A stretch of DNA of 64,000 nt from JBAZAX01 sp041671765 (GTDB lineage: Bacteria > Babelota > Babeliae > Babelales > RVW-14). The notes beneath the pieces are model-generated. The model was given only the letters and a program-made list of their open reading frames with translations, did no database searches and was not told the DNA's origin. Location: the NCBI GenBank assembly GCA_041671765.1, contig JBAZAX010000007.1, positions 1 to 64,000 of the forward strand, in the 5' to 3' direction. This document shows, piece after piece, positions 49,611 to 58,024 of this stretch; position 1 is the stretch's first letter; each line of letters opens with the position of its first letter. Position numbers and translations under genes: made by a program.

Positions 49611-50534
49611 GTGATAAAAGATAAGTTTGTTATAAATTTTAAGAAAAAGTCTAATATATTTTTGGCAATCACAATGGCCACTTTACTAATTTGTTCAACA
49701 TTGCATGCCATGGTAGAGGATGACTCAACCAACGCGCTTGGGCTTGCAACAAGCGACGGCAACCTACTAGAAATGGCTAGTCTTATCGAGATGGGAGCTG
49801 ATGTAAACAGTGCAACTATCATTGATGGCCAATTAAAAACCCCACTTTTTATTGCTATTTCAAGAAACAATTTAAAGGCCGTTAAATTTTTGGTTATGAA
49901 GGGAGCCTTCATTGATGTATCATCAAGTAACTCACCCTCACAAGAAGATCCTTTATGCCTAACGCCTGTGCATTATGCAGCAATGCTTGGGTACGAAAAT
50001 ATTTTCAGAGCTCTTATTATGAATGGAAAATCCGCAACAGAAATTGCTGTCATAAATTTAAGGGATCATCATGGCAATACGCCACTTCACTATACTGCCA
50101 GACAAGGCAGTGAGTCAAACACAAGGTTATTACTTGAAAAAGGCGCAAATCCAAATGCCATAAATAGTTTGGGTTATACACCCATTTTTGATGCTGCATT
50201 TAATGGACATGCACATATAATTCAATTACTGCTTGAATCAGGAGTATCTCTCTATTTAAACGATGTTAGGGGAATAGTTCACTCTGCTCTTGCTGCAGCT
50301 TGTAGCAACGGACAAGTTGGTGCAGTTGAAATATTACTAGCAAAATGTACTTTTACATTAAAAGATATAACTGAATCAATTGATCGACTAAGCTCCTTTG
50401 TTCGTCACTCTGATGCATGTTGCACCGGCAAACCCAAAGAAGCCAAATGTGCAAAATGTCTTGCGAATGAAGAGAAAATAAGTCATATATTTATCGCGTT
50501 AAGCGTAAAACAAGGGCTGTTGAGGGCGATTTAA
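49611..50534 (+). CDS. Secreted ankyrin-repeat protein
   Basis: 307 residues from a GTG at 49611. Long basic n-region (K-F-V-I-N-F-K-K-K), hydrophobic core about 17-31, ending L-H-A then Met34 (MVED). About six ankyrin repeats occupy 40-245 (e.g. K-T-P-L-F-I-A-I-S, L-T-P-V-H-Y-A-A-M, N-T-P-L-H-Y-T-A-R, Y-T-P-I-F-D-A-A-F). The C-terminal C-C-T-G-K-P-K-E-A-K-C-A-K-C (about 270-284) is a small Cys cluster that might bind zinc. A strong terminator follows. A host-interaction role is inferred from the architecture. Confidence 0.85.
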   Translation: MIKDKFVINFKKKSNIFLAITMATLLICSTLHAMVEDDSTNALGLATSDGNLLEMASLIEMGADVNSATIIDGQLKTPLFIAISRNNLKAVKFLVMKGAFIDVSSSNSPSQEDPLCLTPVHYAAMLGYENIFRALIMNGKSATEIAVINLRDHHGNTPLHYTARQGSESNTRLLLEKGANPNAINSLGYTPIFDAAFNGHAHIIQLLLESGVSLYLNDVRGIVHSALAAACSNGQVGAVEILLAKCTFTLKDITESIDRLSSFVRHSDACCTGKPKEAKCAKCLANEEKISHIFIALSVKQGLLRAI

Positions 50535-50551
50535 AAATAGCGCAAATCAAA

Positions 50552-50586
50552 ATGGCCCCTGCTGTTGGCAGGGGCCATTTTTTTAT
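50552..50586 (+). terminator. Terminator after the ankyrin gene
   Basis: AATGGCCCCTGC-TGTTG-GCAGGGGCCATT (50552-50580) followed by TTTTTT. A 12-bp perfect stem. Confidence 0.92.
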
Positions 50587-50627
50587 TGAAGAATTGTTAG
50601 GATTTATAATTATAAAACCTACTCAGC

Positions 50628-50840
50628 TTAAGCTTTTCTGACAAACTCCCAAATCACACGACCTTTGCAATTTCGACATGGAGGAAATGTTGCCCCTTTG
50701 GTAAGAGGAATTTCTCTTTGGTCCTCTGTTTTGCAACTCTCTTTACCTTTGCAGTCTCTATCTTTCAAACGATAAATCCCAGACTCCGGGCAAATCTCTC
50801 CAATGTAAAAAGTGTCACCTCTTTTAAGCACCTTAAGCAT
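50628..50840 (-). CDS. Small zinc-ribbon-like protein
   Basis: 70 residues. The sequence L-K-R-G-D-x-F-Y-I-G-E-I-C-P-E-S-G-I-Y and F-P-P-C-R-N-C-K-G-R-V-I-W supplies Cys at about 17, 30, 36, 55 and 58, giving C-x2-C near the end. It resembles short YjzC-like proteins of unknown role, in which the 'G-D-x-Y' and 'C-P-x-S-G-x-Y' motifs recur. GGAGAGAG precedes the ATG. No signal peptide, so probably cytosolic. Confidence 0.65.
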   Translation of the reverse strand: MLKVLKRGDTFYIGEICPESGIYRLKDRDCKGKESCKTEDQREIPLTKGATFPPCRNCKGRVIWEFVRKA

Positions 50841-51068
50841 TGCTCTCTCCTTTCATTAAATGCTTCCATTAAAACTTGGACCTACCCCTTGCTGTCACTA
50901 ACCTATCACGAAAGAATTGTCATAAAAAAGAATTTGCTTAAATTGGCATTCAACAAGAAGGTAATTACTTTTTTAAAATTAAAACTTATATATTACTTTC
51001 CTTTTTTCTCACTCACATGTTAAAATTTTACAACTTTGGTCGGAAATATAACAAATAACAGGAGAAAA

Positions 51069-51716
51069 ATGAAAAAATTATTTTTGAATTTTCTTATTTT
51101 TACAACAACGGTATTTACAATACAATTCGTCAAACCAATGGGCCAAATAGAACCGCCAAAAACACTTTTTATTGCACCAAATTTTCAATGCTCCTTAAAT
51201 TTTAAAGCTCAACAAGCCAATGTGGTTCAATTGGAGTACCAAATTGATAATCCAAATAAAAAGCTTTCTCCACTTAGCCCGGCCAACTCATTTGATATAA
51301 CATTCGTAACACTAACCTTTTCTCTATTTAATAACAGCATAGACGCCACATGTCTTTTGAAAAATATTTCGATTTCGGGAGAAAAAGCAACCACTTCTCT
51401 CTCTCAAATTCTTCTAAATAGTGGAATATTAGGGATTGACGCATTCATGGCACAAGAATTTAATCGCCCTAAAATGATTAAACATCTTATTGAAATAGCT
51501 TTGAGCATATACTTTCGAGAGCATGTTATTAGTTCCCCAAATTGTGTACTTTGCCTAAAAAAAATAAATTATCAAAAGTCTATTATGCTTTTAAAATGCG
51601 GTAGTACAGTGCATAAAAAATGTTACAAAAAACACGCAGCGGAGATAATATGCACCACATGCAACAATGTTATGACGGAGGATTTTTGGTATAAATTAAA
51701 AGCATTACCTAAATAA
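51069..51716 (+). CDS. Secreted protein with C-terminal RING-like domain
   Basis: 215 residues from the ATG at 51069 (AGGAGAA upstream). Signal peptide ends V-K-P then Met24 (MGQI). The middle is beta-rich without known family. A RING-like zinc domain occupies 159-198: C159/C162, C177, H182/C185 and C195/C198, ordered as in RING fingers, but the canonical fourth ligand position (two residues after C177) is Ser179. The RING-like protein at 5502 shows a similar loss. It could still coordinate two zinc ions through H182 or H189. A host ubiquitin ligase role is inferred. Confidence 0.75.
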   Translation: MKKLFLNFLIFTTTVFTIQFVKPMGQIEPPKTLFIAPNFQCSLNFKAQQANVVQLEYQIDNPNKKLSPLSPANSFDITFVTLTFSLFNNSIDATCLLKNISISGEKATTSLSQILLNSGILGIDAFMAQEFNRPKMIKHLIEIALSIYFREHVISSPNCVLCLKKINYQKSIMLLKCGSTVHKKCYKKHAAEIICTTCNNVMTEDFWYKLKALPK

Positions 51717-51730
51717 ACAGGAATTTTAAT

Positions 51731-52501
51731 ATGAATAAATTAGTCAAAATTGTAAGTTTAACGACAATTTTAACTTCAAATTTTTTATTATCTGCCATGG
51801 AACGACAAACATATGCAACAGATATAAAAATGCAAACACATATTCTAACAAAATTATACACAGGAGGTACGCTGCAGATTGGAGGCAATCGAATCGAGTG
51901 CAAGGATAATCGCATTTTTGTTTATTCTTCCAGAGTACACGGAATCAATGAAGACATCCTGAGAAGCACTTCATTCGAATTATTACAACAACAAGGACTT
52001 GTTCAAGAAATTTTAGTCGACACTGATGCATATGAATTAATGACATCAAAACTATCTCCTAATTTTCGTGAGTGTAATAACATTTCGTCTGGAATTGACT
52101 TTAAAAATTCAGCAAAAAAACTTGTCAGTCAATTTCGTGATAAAACCAAATTAAATGAATTTATAACAAAAATATTGGACTGTTTAAATGTAAGACACCC
52201 TGCCTATGGCTCAATATTTTTGTTGGCATCAATTTTCATATCAAATAAAGGACGATTCATCCTGGATGATCTAACGGACGCTTCGTTATTTGATGAATTG
52301 GGAAGATTGAATAAAGAGATATATTTATTGGTTAATCACTTAATTCAAATAAAATTGCAAAGCGTGAAACCTTCTGATGATCCAAGGGAACCTCTACTAC
52401 AACGAATGAAGCCCGAGATTGATGATAGTTTTGTAGCCGCTGGCGTTACAGTTGTCGCAAGAAAGCTCTTGTCTGAGATAAATGTACTAATAAAATTGTA
52501 A
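51731..52501 (+). CDS. Secreted protein of unknown function with Met-junction signal peptide
   Basis: 256 residues. Signal peptide ends L-S-A then Met23 (MERQ). The mature part is mixed with an early G-G-T-L-Q-I-G-G-N-R segment and long helices after about 110 (L-V-S-Q-F-R-D-K-T-K-L-N-E-F). No Cys cluster, no CaaX and no recognised family. It starts 14 bases after the RING-like gene, with AGGAA upstream, so the two are probably co-expressed and may act together. Confidence 0.7.
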   Translation: MNKLVKIVSLTTILTSNFLLSAMERQTYATDIKMQTHILTKLYTGGTLQIGGNRIECKDNRIFVYSSRVHGINEDILRSTSFELLQQQGLVQEILVDTDAYELMTSKLSPNFRECNNISSGIDFKNSAKKLVSQFRDKTKLNEFITKILDCLNVRHPAYGSIFLLASIFISNKGRFILDDLTDASLFDELGRLNKEIYLLVNHLIQIKLQSVKPSDDPREPLLQRMKPEIDDSFVAAGVTVVARKLLSEINVLIKL

Positions 52502-52507
52502 ACCGGA

Positions 52508-53404
52508 TCAGATCTTCTTCCATAACAAAACGTTATTTTCAAAAATTGCTTCAATTTGTTTTAAATCATAAAGATATGAAAGATATGATTTAACTGTACT
52601 TCCCACAAGAATATACTGATTGAAATCCAAGATTAAACCATAGTGATCAAATAATTTTTTCAAAAGATTTTCAAAATTAATTGGATCCACACAGTATTCC
52701 AAAATAGTGTCGGTAACTTCATTTATTTTGTTTTTGTTTATTTTTACAAGTTGTTTAATATCATCGGTCGAATCCGCATGAGATGGAATAAAAAGACATG
52801 CATGCATCTGCTCAAGTTTATCCAATGTCTGAATAAAACTTTTAACATCATAAAGAAAAGTTATGTGATATTTATTCAACACGTTTGAGCTAAAAAGACT
52901 GTCTCCGGCAAAAAAAACTTTATCCGGTGTCATTACTCCTATCATATCCATAAAGTGTCCTGGTAATGGCACAGCCCGGAGCGTTGTATCCACAATCAAA
53001 GCATTTTCGCAATCATAAGATATAATATCAGTCACGTTGGAAGGCTGTGACAACAGAAATTTATTTCTCATTTTTGAATTAGGATATGCACCAAATAAAA
53101 ATGATGACTCTAAAACCGGATCCGATATAAAAGCGGCTTCGAAGCGTGTTGCAGCAATGCGACAATTAGTTTTTTCCTGAAGATATGAATTTCCTCCGAC
53201 ATGATCCGCATTTGAATGCGTATTGATAATCATTTTAAGTGTCCAGTTGTTTGACTGAAGAATAGATAAAACTTTTCTGGCGGCATCTTTGTCATTACCA
53301 CTATCTATTAAAATAACCTCGTTATTATCTGTTACAAATAACCCAATGTTAGTAGGCGATTTGATATACCATGTGCGTCCACTCAAATGAATTAATTCGG
53401 ACAT
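52508..53404 (-). CDS. Metallo-beta-lactamase-fold hydrolase (H-x-N-x-D-H variant)
   Basis: 298 residues. The metal motif reads H63-S-N65-A-D67-H68: the second His of the H-x-H-x-D-H motif is Asn, as in a known MBL subgroup. P-L-P-G-H (about 153-157) and F-A-G-D-S-L-F (about 177-183) supply further ligands. A C-terminal helical region (about 220-298) may be a winged-helix or dimerisation part. The enzyme would act on an unknown thioester, phosphodiester or lactone. It is cytosolic. Its stop lies six bases from the convergent gene's stop. Confidence 0.85.
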   Translation of the reverse strand: MSELIHLSGRTWYIKSPTNIGLFVTDNNEVILIDSGNDKDAARKVLSILQSNNWTLKMIINTHSNADHVGGNSYLQEKTNCRIAATRFEAAFISDPVLESSFLFGAYPNSKMRNKFLLSQPSNVTDIISYDCENALIVDTTLRAVPLPGHFMDMIGVMTPDKVFFAGDSLFSSNVLNKYHITFLYDVKSFIQTLDKLEQMHACLFIPSHADSTDDIKQLVKINKNKINEVTDTILEYCVDPINFENLLKKLFDHYGLILDFNQYILVGSTVKSYLSYLYDLKQIEAIFENNVLLWKKI

Positions 53405-53533
53405 TAAAAATCCTTTGCATAAACTCTATGTATTTTTGCGTATTTTTTTATTTCTTCCAATTTTACCGATAATCCTGAGTATAAATTCAGTTATATTTCA
53501 CGCAATATTTTAGAAAGAAATTCACATAAAAAA

Positions 53534-53574
53534 GGTGGTTTTTGTAAAACTTTATTCGTTTACGAAAAACCACC
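53534..53574 (-). terminator. Terminator for the PAM2/CaaX protein gene
   Basis: GGTGGTTTTTGTAAAAC pairs with GTTTACGAAAAACCACC with one mismatch; on the minus strand it is followed by TTTTTT. It lies 37 bases after the stop at 53611. Confidence 0.8.
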
Positions 53575-53610
53575 AGAATACTTTTTTAAGTTATCTCTAT
53601 AACAAAAATT

Positions 53611-56361
53611 TTATAAAATCGAACACCACCATGATGATTCTTTTGTCAGGCCACTTATTATCATGGAGCTGATCAATGCATCTTTTCGAACGGAAGAAAG
53701 CTGTGGTCTATATGGGTTTAGAACGGCAACCGATTCATCTTGGCTACCTGCAACAAGGCTTTCAAGATTATATCTAAAAAACCAGTATTGTTCTGGAGAA
53801 ACAGCAACAACACCTCGCATTAACTCTATTAAAATACCTCTTTTAATACCCAACTTACACCCAAGAATGCTGTATGCATTACATGCGATGCTAACCAACA
53901 AAGAACGTTGTGTGTTTGTACGATCTTCTGATACAAGATATTGTTTGGCATCTGCCAAAAATTGCCTACTTATTGAAGCCAAATCGACACTCAAATCACT
54001 ATGACAAATTATACTGATATAACGTCTTGAATAACTGAATATCAGCGCAGATAATACATCAATATTTTTTTGTCGCTTTATAAAATTTTGCAAAGCATGA
54101 AGGGCTGTAATTCCTGCAGGCAAGTAAGCCAAAGTTTTAGCCGCATTCTCCCTATTCTCTGCCTGAAGTACTTTATGTAAAAAAGCAACAGTATTTTCTG
54201 CGGCAATAAACATACATGCAGCTTTTAATGGATCTGAAGGAAGTAATGCCGGAACAAGCGCATAACAAGCCGATATTGCACAACGTGTATTAATGTCATC
54301 TTTGGGATAAGAAGCTTGATTATGCGGTATAGTTTGAAAATTTACATCAAACAAAGACTGCCCTATTTTTTGTAGAAAATAAATTACCTCTTCTCGTATA
54401 TTTTGTCTCAATGACGAATCTTCAAGAGCTTCAATCAAATGATAAACAATTTGCATAGCCGAACCACTTTGAGGAATTATTTCCTTATCATGGATATAAA
54501 AAATAAGAACTTGAATTGATGGATCTGCAATAGAAGAAGCCTCTCTGACAAAATTTTGTATAAGTGCCTTTTTAGGAGAAATCCCAACTGCCAGTAATAA
54601 TCTGATTAAAAAAGCTTTCACAAATTTATTATCAAGATTCTGACTCAACGCTCTAATAACATCGTCAAATCCAACCAATTCTCTTTTATCAAAATGCTTA
54701 CGACCTGGTATAAGCAGGAACAAAGGCTCTAACAAATCAATCGCATTTTTAATATCACCCCGAGCCTGACTCTGTAGCAAACAAACACCTCGATACCAAG
54801 AAAGAAGATGTTTATTCCCTAACTTTTCAATAAATGCAATCGCTTCATCATGCTTACCATCCCTATAACAACGCGCTATGAATGCATTATTATCTACTTG
54901 CGATGGTTGTTCGTGAACTTCTTGTTTAGACACTTGGGGAGCGGGTTGTAATGACGATTCTGCTTCAGGCTTAACTTCTTCTTTTCTATGCTCAACCATT
55001 TTTACAGACTCCTGTCTGATAGGGGCTTGCTTTTCTGGAGCTTTTTCTTTTTTACGCTCAGGTTTTTTGGCATGCTTTTGCACAACCTGTTTATCTTGAG
55101 GTTGTTGCGCCGCAACAACTTTAGACACTAAAACCTCAGGCGTTGCAACTGGTTTGTCAGGCACCGAACGCAAAACCACAGAACTTGATTCCAGCTCTTG
55201 GGGAGCAGGGGAAGTAGATTGCAACAACGGGTGCGTTTCAGTCTTAATTTTTTCTTTTTTCTTTTCAACTGATTTTACAGGCTCCTGTTTCTTAACAGCC
55301 GGCTGTTTATCAGCCGGGCTCAAAGATTGCGTATCAACCGCCCTAGGCTGTTGTAGATCTTGTTGCGCTGGAGAATCTTGTCGCCCTAAAACTTCTGTAT
55401 GAGCCAAAGCCTCAGATACTTCAACCGTCTTTTTAGGCTCTGAACTCAATCTTATAAAACTTGGTATAAACGCAGGGGCATCAGGATTTAATTTGCTTTT
55501 GTTCTCAGTCAATAAAACGTGAGTTGAAGATGAAGTCGATGGAGCTGGTTGTGGTAGTGCCGGCTCCGGTAACAATTGCAATGGTAATATTGATGTATGC
55601 TCAGGTGCAAGTACAAAATCAAAATGATAATGTCGAACAAACACCTGTGCCACGGGACACCCATCCACAGCAGCAGAAAAAATCTTTCCCAAAAGCAACT
55701 GTTTTGGCCACTGAATAGAACGCCACACATCTGAACGTTTTTTTTCGACTCGCTTCGAACCAATATGAGCCATATGTTGTAACCACTTGTGATCATTCTG
55801 AGCAAGATTGTGTAACTCTTCTAATATCCGATATTCAAGCGAAGATCGAGCAAGATGTACCGGATCAAGCTGTGCAAATATTTGTTGATTAACATCAGGT
55901 TCATGTTTGTAAGAATCTCGCTCTCGAACAAATTCTTGCAGTTGAGAAAGTTCATCAAAAGTCAGTAAGTTCATCTGGTGCCGCTCGTGCGCAGCCCAAA
56001 GAGCATCACACTCGCGATATTTTTTCACAATCTTAGATTTAATACTTTTTAAAAGCGAATCTTTGTCGACACGTGAAAGACATCGATCATTCTGTAAATA
56101 TAATTCTTGCAATTCAAGACCATTAATATCTTCATGTATCCTTGAAAGAACATCCTTGATAAATTGCATTTCAAAAAATTCAATTTTCATATAACGATCA
56201 TAAGTCTCGCAGCACTGTGCAATATATTGATCTCTTGCAATCTGTTTCTGTTCAGACGAAGGGCCGGCGTAAGACTCCATTCCGAATAATTGAAAATTAA
56301 CATTTAATAAACTTATTGCAAAAATAAAACCTTTAAACGATAGAAAGCATAACCTTTTCAT
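53611..56361 (-). CDS. Large secreted protein with PAM2 motif and C-terminal CaaX box (CSIL)
   Basis: 916 residues; start fixed by GGAGATG. Signal peptide ends L-F-G then Met28 (MESY). Helical region about 35-250, Pro/Ser/Gln/Lys-rich linker about 255-490, then helical repeats (about 492-900, e.g. A-R-C-Y-R-D-G-K-H-D-E-A-I-A-F, TPR-like). In the linker, residues 289-300 (S-K-L-N-P-D-A-P-A-F-I-P) match the PAM2 consensus that binds the MLLE domain of eukaryotic poly(A)-binding protein. The linker has an internal duplication (about 353-387 and 445-476). The protein ends C-S-I-L, a CaaX box favouring geranylgeranylation; codons 53614-53625. I infer a host-translocated, membrane-anchored, PABP-binding effector. 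Confidence 0.8.
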   Translation of the reverse strand: MKRLCFLSFKGFIFAISLLNVNFQLFGMESYAGPSSEQKQIARDQYIAQCCETYDRYMKIEFFEMQFIKDVLSRIHEDINGLELQELYLQNDRCLSRVDKDSLLKSIKSKIVKKYRECDALWAAHERHQMNLLTFDELSQLQEFVRERDSYKHEPDVNQQIFAQLDPVHLARSSLEYRILEELHNLAQNDHKWLQHMAHIGSKRVEKKRSDVWRSIQWPKQLLLGKIFSAAVDGCPVAQVFVRHYHFDFVLAPEHTSILPLQLLPEPALPQPAPSTSSSTHVLLTENKSKLNPDAPAFIPSFIRLSSEPKKTVEVSEALAHTEVLGRQDSPAQQDLQQPRAVDTQSLSPADKQPAVKKQEPVKSVEKKKEKIKTETHPLLQSTSPAPQELESSSVVLRSVPDKPVATPEVLVSKVVAAQQPQDKQVVQKHAKKPERKKEKAPEKQAPIRQESVKMVEHRKEEVKPEAESSLQPAPQVSKQEVHEQPSQVDNNAFIARCYRDGKHDEAIAFIEKLGNKHLLSWYRGVCLLQSQARGDIKNAIDLLEPLFLLIPGRKHFDKRELVGFDDVIRALSQNLDNKFVKAFLIRLLLAVGISPKKALIQNFVREASSIADPSIQVLIFYIHDKEIIPQSGSAMQIVYHLIEALEDSSLRQNIREEVIYFLQKIGQSLFDVNFQTIPHNQASYPKDDINTRCAISACYALVPALLPSDPLKAACMFIAAENTVAFLHKVLQAENRENAAKTLAYLPAGITALHALQNFIKRQKNIDVLSALIFSYSRRYISIICHSDLSVDLASISRQFLADAKQYLVSEDRTNTQRSLLVSIACNAYSILGCKLGIKRGILIELMRGVVAVSPEQYWFFRYNLESLVAGSQDESVAVLNPYRPQLSSVRKDALISSMIISGLTKESSWWCSIL
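55462..55497 (-). other. PAM2 motif coding segment
   Basis: Encodes residues 289-300, S-K-L-N-P-D-A-P-A-F-I-P. The key Leu291 and Phe298 are seven residues apart with Asn292, Ala295 and Pro300 all at consensus positions, as in Paip2 and ataxin-2. It lies in a disordered-type linker, where PAM2 motifs normally occur. Confidence 0.65.
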
Positions 56362-56584
56362 AACATCTCCATTATTTGCTTTATCTGTTTTTAATAACGT
56401 ACACTGTATATATTTAAAAAGTGTCTATTAAATATATATTTTTATATTATCAATTTCTATTTGAACGTCAATAATGGCCTGAAATTTTGGCTTTTTAAGC
56501 TCAAGAACAACTAAATGTTTTCAGCCTGAAACTATTTAGTTGTTTTAAAGACCATGCCATGGCGTATAAAGTCTTGAATAAAAA

Positions 56585-56610
56585 AATGGACCCTGTCTTC
56601 AGGGCCCATT
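56585..56610 (-). terminator. Terminator for the ferritin-like gene
   Basis: ATGGACCCTG-TCTT-CAGGGCCCAT, a 10-bp stem with one G-T pair; on the minus strand it ends in a T-run. It lies about 30 bases after the stop at 56641. An 11-bp inverted repeat at 56506-56544 (AACAACTAAAT/ATTTAGTTGTT) is of unclear use. Confidence 0.75.
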
Positions 56611-56640
56611 AAATTTTAAAGTATTATTAAAGTAATTTAA

Positions 56641-57138
56641 TTACTTACAACAATTTTCCAAATCTTCAAGTAACATTACCAAATCTTGCTCGTGCGTAAC
56701 TTCATCCTCAAGAATTTTAGAAATTATATTTGCTGTAACAAAATCTTTACCATAAACATCATTCAGCAGAGAGTTGTAAAACTTAATTGCACACTGCTCG
56801 CCTTTTATATTTTCTTGCAAAATAATTTTTGAACTCTCAGACTTAACAGCATTATACTTACAACCGGCAAATTTTTCCCATTCACTTGGAAGCATTTTAA
56901 CAACTCCACCAAGCTGAATAATACGGTCCGTTATCATCTGAGCATGTGCTAACTCTTCACCGGCATGCTGTACCAATTCTGCAACAATGGCAGGACGCAT
57001 AACCCCTTTTGCAATTTGTGCACCAAGCCAGTATTGATAGTATGCAGACCACTCATCAGCAAAAGCCGTTGTTAATTTTTTTAACAAATCTTTTACATCG
57101 ACATCGGCAATATCTTTTCCAACTAATTTTACGGCCAT
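56641..57138 (-). CDS. Ferritin-like diiron protein
   Basis: 165 residues forming a four-helix bundle. Putative iron ligands are E29 (D-E-W-S-A-Y-Y-Q-Y), E62/E63 and H66 (G-E-E-L-A-H-A), E105/E111 (Q-E-N-I-K-G-E-Q) and E147/H150 (E-D-E-V-T-H-E-Q-D-L). It resembles bacterioferritin or the DPS-like 'ferritin-like' family and would store iron or scavenge peroxide. GGAGAATG precedes the ATG and it has its own terminator. Whether it binds haem like true bacterioferritin cannot be decided. Confidence 0.85.
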   Translation of the reverse strand: MAVKLVGKDIADVDVKDLLKKLTTAFADEWSAYYQYWLGAQIAKGVMRPAIVAELVQHAGEELAHAQMITDRIIQLGGVVKMLPSEWEKFAGCKYNAVKSESSKIILQENIKGEQCAIKFYNSLLNDVYGKDFVTANIISKILEDEVTHEQDLVMLLEDLENCCK

Positions 57139-57336
57139 AACATTCTCCTTCTACTGATTTGAAAATTAAACATAATTCAAAGTTACATTTTTTTTGATGC
57201 TTTGGAAACTCTCGATTTTATACAGCTTTGAAAGCACAAATTTTAATTAAATCTCAAAAAAATTGTATGCAATCACGCTTTAATGCCAGAATAATTTTAA
57301 AGGTTATATAAAATCTATATTTTAGTAAGGGGAGTT

Positions 57337-57819
57337 ATGGATAAACAGGCATTCTCATTAATAGAACTTATGATTGTTGTTGCAATAATAGCATTTTTGG
57401 CAACCGTTTCGGTACCGCAATATTTGAAATATCAAGCCAAGGCTCGACAAGCAGAAGTGGCGGTAAACCTTGCCTCTTTGCATACAGCAATGCAGGCATA
57501 CTTTATAGAACACGGCAGCTACACAAATGTCTTAAATGGTGAAGGTGGAATCGGCTGGAAGCCGGAGGGATATTCAGGCGGTGGCAAAAATGAAAATTTT
57601 TACTACACTTATGGCTTCAATTTTGCAGGAGCACAGGAAGGCGTACATTATTTCACAGGAAAACTTGAAACATCAAAAGATAGCATGGGCCAATGTTCAG
57701 TAGAAGGCGGACATTTTGTAGCCAAAGCCTCGGGAGATGTTTATGGAAAAGGAAAATCTGACGTTTGGACAATGAACGAAAGCCGTAAGCTGGTGCACGA
57801 AGTCGATGGTTTGGAGTAA
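57337..57819 (+). CDS. Type IV pilin-like / general secretion pseudopilin
   Basis: 160 residues. Short leader M-D-K-Q-A then F6-S-L-I-E10-L-M-I-V-V-A-I-I-A-F-L-A-T-V, the prepilin peptidase signature with Glu at +5 and a hydrophobic helix. The residue before cleavage is Ala instead of the usual Gly. The globular part has E-H-G-S-Y-T-N-V-L-N and a Gly-rich loop with a single Cys. No pilus assembly genes are within the window. It could be a major pilin for uptake, adhesion or a type II secretion pseudopilin. AAGGGGAG precedes the ATG. Confidence 0.88.
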   Translation: MDKQAFSLIELMIVVAIIAFLATVSVPQYLKYQAKARQAEVAVNLASLHTAMQAYFIEHGSYTNVLNGEGGIGWKPEGYSGGGKNENFYYTYGFNFAGAQEGVHYFTGKLETSKDSMGQCSVEGGHFVAKASGDVYGKGKSDVWTMNESRKLVHEVDGLE

Positions 57820-57946
57820 CAATAAAAATCCATTTTTTCTTCTATAATATTAACTTTTTTTCTAAAAAAAAAGAGTTGATATTATTTCTTGCATTATCTG
57901 CCACATCTGGCAAAATATACTTATTGAAATCAAAACTATACGGATT

Positions 57947-58024
57947 GGGGCTGTAGCTCAGTTTGGTTAGAGCGTCCGCCTGTCACGCGGAAGGTCGCGA
58001 GTTCGAGCCTCGTCAGCCCCGCCA
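57947..58024 (+). tRNA. tRNA-Asp (anticodon GTC)
   Basis: Acceptor stem GGGGCTG/CAGCCCC (57947-57953, 58014-58020), discriminator G and encoded CCA. Anticodon stem TCCGC/GCGGA with loop CTGTCAC gives anticodon GTC. T-arm CGCGAGTTCGAGCCTCG follows. The 3' end overlaps the stop codon and last residues of a decayed serine recombinase on the other strand, indicating it is an integration site. Confidence 0.95.
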
